From contig CAMQBP010000031.1 of NCBI GenBank assembly GCA_946999025.1, forward strand, positions 1 to 14,648: a stretch of 14,648 nucleotides of DNA, in the 5' to 3' direction. Position numbers and translations under genes: made by a program. The notes under the pieces were generated by a model, which searched no databases, was not told the DNA's origin, and saw only the letters and a list, made by a program, of their open reading frames with translations. Below are positions 13,035 to 14,648 of this stretch, one piece after another; the first letter of the stretch is position 1; each line of letters opens with the position of its first letter. The DNA comes from an uncultured Prevotella sp. (lineage in GTDB: Bacteria > Bacteroidota > Bacteroidia > Bacteroidales > Bacteroidaceae).

Positions 13035-13057
13035 TTATACACAATCATTGTGCATAA
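13035..13057. repeat. Inverted pair of exact DnaA boxes
   Basis: TTATACACA (13035-13043) and TGTGCATAA (13049-13057) face each other across five bases (ATCAT). Apart from one base inside each box, the 23 bases are almost a perfect dyad. Closely opposed DnaA boxes are a usual element of bacterial origins. Confidence 0.75.
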
Positions 13058-13369
13058 CTCTGTTTATAAATATTGAATAACTGCTTGTTTATCCACTTAG
13101 AAATAAAAGAACCTAAAAGTTAGTGCATATCCACACACTTATGATGAAGTTATACATCAATTTCCACAATTATTCGGCCAAGAAATTTATTAACTTATTC
13201 ACATCATTCGATACTAAACAATATTGTTGAAAAGTTAGATAACAAATTGATTGACAGCAGAAAGATATGCCGTTGAAGTGTGTAAAAAACATCATCAGAG
13301 TGGAATAACGTAAAAAGCAAATAAATCAATGAATAGTTATCAACATATCAACCGCACATCATCTCTCTT

Positions 13370-13412
13370 CATATTTTTTTCTTTTAAAAAATAAATAAAA
13401 AGAATATATAAA
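13370..13412. other. AT-rich tract, possible DNA-unwinding element
   Basis: About 43 bases are almost entirely A and T, with long T and A runs, directly after the last DnaA-like boxes (TTATCAACA at 13337-13345). The position at the edge of the box cluster is what an unwinding element would show. AT-rich spacer DNA is common in this organism, so composition alone is weak evidence. Confidence 0.4.
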
Positions 13413-13454
13413 TAGGATGTTGACAACTAAGCCGTAAAAGAGAAAGGGTTTGTA

Positions 13455-14648
13455 CTAAATGGTTCGTCGCTTGTGAGTAATATCATAGATGCCAACCGCC
13501 GCACCCATGAAGATAAAAGGCATGAAAGGAGCCTTAAATCGGGTTTCTCCGTGTACTGCCAAGACCAAAGCTAATGAACCTCCTATGACGATACAACATA
13601 AAAGAAACAAGGTATCGTACTTTTTTTCTGATTGTAAAACGTGGAGGGAAAAGGCAAAGCCCAGCAGCAGGAATGCGTAATAAATCATGTTGAGCAGTCC
13701 AAACCACTGTATGTAGGATAGATTTTGTAGGTTGTATGGTAGCGTTCGATAGGGAAGTGTGACGTAATTGTTTTGGGCTTTCGATTTATCAGGCAAAAAG
13801 GCAGGTATGTTATCCATATCGTTCATGTACATGTAGACCAATCTGCCTGGTATTTTACTCAAATAGTTTACTTTGTTATCCTTGAGCCATTCAAAGCATT
13901 TTTGTTTCCATATTTGGTTGCATTCTATGGCCGTTTTATCCTTCATGTTTTCAATATACCTGATGGTTCCTTTTGGATAAGCCTCGGTATTGTAATGAGG
14001 TTCTACGTTGGTTTCGTATGTAGCTGCCGCCATGTTGAACCACAAGGTTTCACTTTGGTACAAGAAATAGCCTGTACGCAGCCAGCAACTGGTGCCAACC
14101 ACGAAGATAAACAAGGTATATCCAGCCAGCAGGCAGCTGAAAGAACGCAACCATTGTTTGTTTTTAAAGAATAGAAAATAGAGAAAAAACGTACCTATGA
14201 ATATCAAACTGATGGGACGAAACCAGTTGGCCACAGCCATTAACATGCCTGCTATGAAGAGATGTCGCACACGGGAGGTGTATAGAATGATGAAAACAGC
14301 CCCTAACAAGAGCGTAATGGATGGTATTTCGGAGAGTAAGGTCGTGCTTTGTCCCCAATTATTGGGATAGCATACATATAATAATAGGGCGATGAGTCCT
14401 ATCTGGTCGTTGCATGTTTTTTGTGCTATGCGCGCAAGTAAGTAAGCTGATGTGGCTTTGAGGAAGCACATCAACACTAAGATGGGATAGACAGAATGGA
14501 ATAGATACAGCGAGAGAGCCACTAAATTAATCTGTCCGATGTTCCAAATAAAGGGTTGTCCATTGATGGTAGGAGCACAAGGATAAGGTTCTCCGTAGTC
14601 GATGCACATCCTGGCGTATTCAATATAGCCATCTCCATCGTTTGTGGG
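13455..14648 (-). CDS. Multi-span membrane protein, GT-C/family 39 glycosyltransferase-like (5' end missing)
   Basis: The frame is open to the right edge, so the true start lies outside; 397 codons are visible, ending in TAG at 13455-13457. A Met at 14607-14609 is internal, because the coding pattern continues upstream with P-T-N-D-G-D-G-Y-I-E-Y-A-R. This acidic D-G-D-G-Y motif before the first visible spans, the repeated hydrophobic segments (about eight or nine) and the soluble loop at roughly visible residues 200-300 resemble GT-C transferases of the ArnT/PMT (family 39) type. Those move sugars from polyprenyl-phosphate carriers on the periplasmic face. The C-terminal H-G-E-T-R-F-K-A-P-F segment also recurs in such proteins, from memory. 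Donor and acceptor are unknown. No clear terminator is seen before the AT-rich region beyond its stop. Confidence 0.6.
   Translation of the reverse strand, partial: PTNDGDGYIEYARMCIDYGEPYPCAPTINGQPFIWNIGQINLVALSLYLFHSVYPILVLMCFLKATSAYLLARIAQKTCNDQIGLIALLLYVCYPNNWGQSTTLLSEIPSITLLLGAVFIILYTSRVRHLFIAGMLMAVANWFRPISLIFIGTFFLYFLFFKNKQWLRSFSCLLAGYTLFIFVVGTSCWLRTGYFLYQSETLWFNMAAATYETNVEPHYNTEAYPKGTIRYIENMKDKTAIECNQIWKQKCFEWLKDNKVNYLSKIPGRLVYMYMNDMDNIPAFLPDKSKAQNNYVTLPYRTLPYNLQNLSYIQWFGLLNMIYYAFLLLGFAFSLHVLQSEKKYDTLFLLCCIVIGGSLALVLAVHGETRFKAPFMPFIFMGAAVGIYDITHKRRTI

Larger units (their letters stand above)
13021..13430. other. Candidate replication origin (oriC-like DnaA-box cluster)
   Basis: A gene-free AT-rich stretch contains three exact matches to the DnaA box TTATNCACA: 13035-13043 (plus), 13049-13057 (minus) and 13195-13203 (plus). 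Boxes with one mismatch are at 13089-13097 (TTATCCACT), 13127-13135 (ATATCCACA), 13279-13287 (minus, TTTTACACA) and 13337-13345 (TTATCAACA). A very AT-rich tract at about 13370-13412 could be the unwinding element. Chance would give roughly 0.04 exact matches in this length at about 70% AT (my hand estimate). Against it, no dnaA or other replication gene is beside it, and both flanking genes point towards it, which is atypical. A DnaA-binding locus that is not an origin is the main alternative. Confidence 0.6.

Noticed and set aside
2727..14648. Sigma-54 (-24/-12) promoters for genes in the window
   Set aside because: I looked for TGGCAC-N5-TTGC in the gaps and found no convincing match; partial matches fall inside coding sequence.
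1..14648. CRISPR array, tRNA, rRNA, insertion sequence, phage or defence genes
   Set aside because: No regularly spaced repeats, cloverleaf sequence, transposase motifs or phage-like proteins were seen on either strand.

Overview
The window looks like chromosomal DNA from a member of the Bacteroidales, most probably Prevotella in the broad sense. Three things point there: promoters of the Bacteroidota type (TTG, about 19-20 bases, then TAnnTTTG) with little sign of Shine-Dalgarno sequences; lineage-typical proteins (a sigma-54 with a Gln-rich start, a long IspG, a DUF4254 protein beside a family 9 glycosyltransferase); and AT-rich spacers between genes of moderate GC. The genus is inferred from general resemblance, not from a search.

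Layout, left to right. (a) 1-1950: two minus-strand genes for exported proteins, a small His/Cys protein whose 3' end runs into a heptamer tandem repeat, and a histidine acid phosphatase with a signal peptide. (b) 1951-7473: plus-strand genes. A divergent promoter pair separates the phosphatase from an unrecognised 216-residue protein. Then comes rpoN, followed by a PAP2-like membrane protein, purE and ispG in close series. (c) 7590-10217: the minus-strand cluster acpP-fabF-rnc. fabF and rnc overlap by 11 bases, and a large terminator-like hairpin lies between acpP and fabF. (d) 10218-11093: an AT-rich spacer of about 880 bases with several dyads and imperfect direct repeats but no convincing gene. 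(e) 11038-13010: a strong promoter, a DUF4254 protein, a family 9 glycosyltransferase joined to it without a gap, a 54-residue rubredoxin, and a textbook intrinsic terminator. (f) 13020-13454: a gene-free AT-rich stretch with three exact DnaA-box matches (TTATNCACA) and several near matches, read here as a candidate replication origin. (g) 13455-14648: a multi-membrane-span protein resembling GT-C/family 39 glycosyltransferases, open at the right edge.

Most genes are core functions: transcription (sigma-54), purines (PurE), isoprenoid precursors (IspG), fatty acids (AcpP, FabF), RNA processing (RNase III), and surface glycan or LPS assembly (GT9, GT-C-like). The PAP2-like protein would fit polyprenyl or lipid phosphate turnover. 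I see no phage, insertion sequence, CRISPR array, rRNA or tRNA gene, and no new defence or mobile system. The features most worth following up are the candidate origin, the acpP/fabF attenuator-like hairpin, the long acidic tail on RNase III, an alanine at a normally conserved histidine position in PurE, and the repeat-bearing spacer upstream of acpP.
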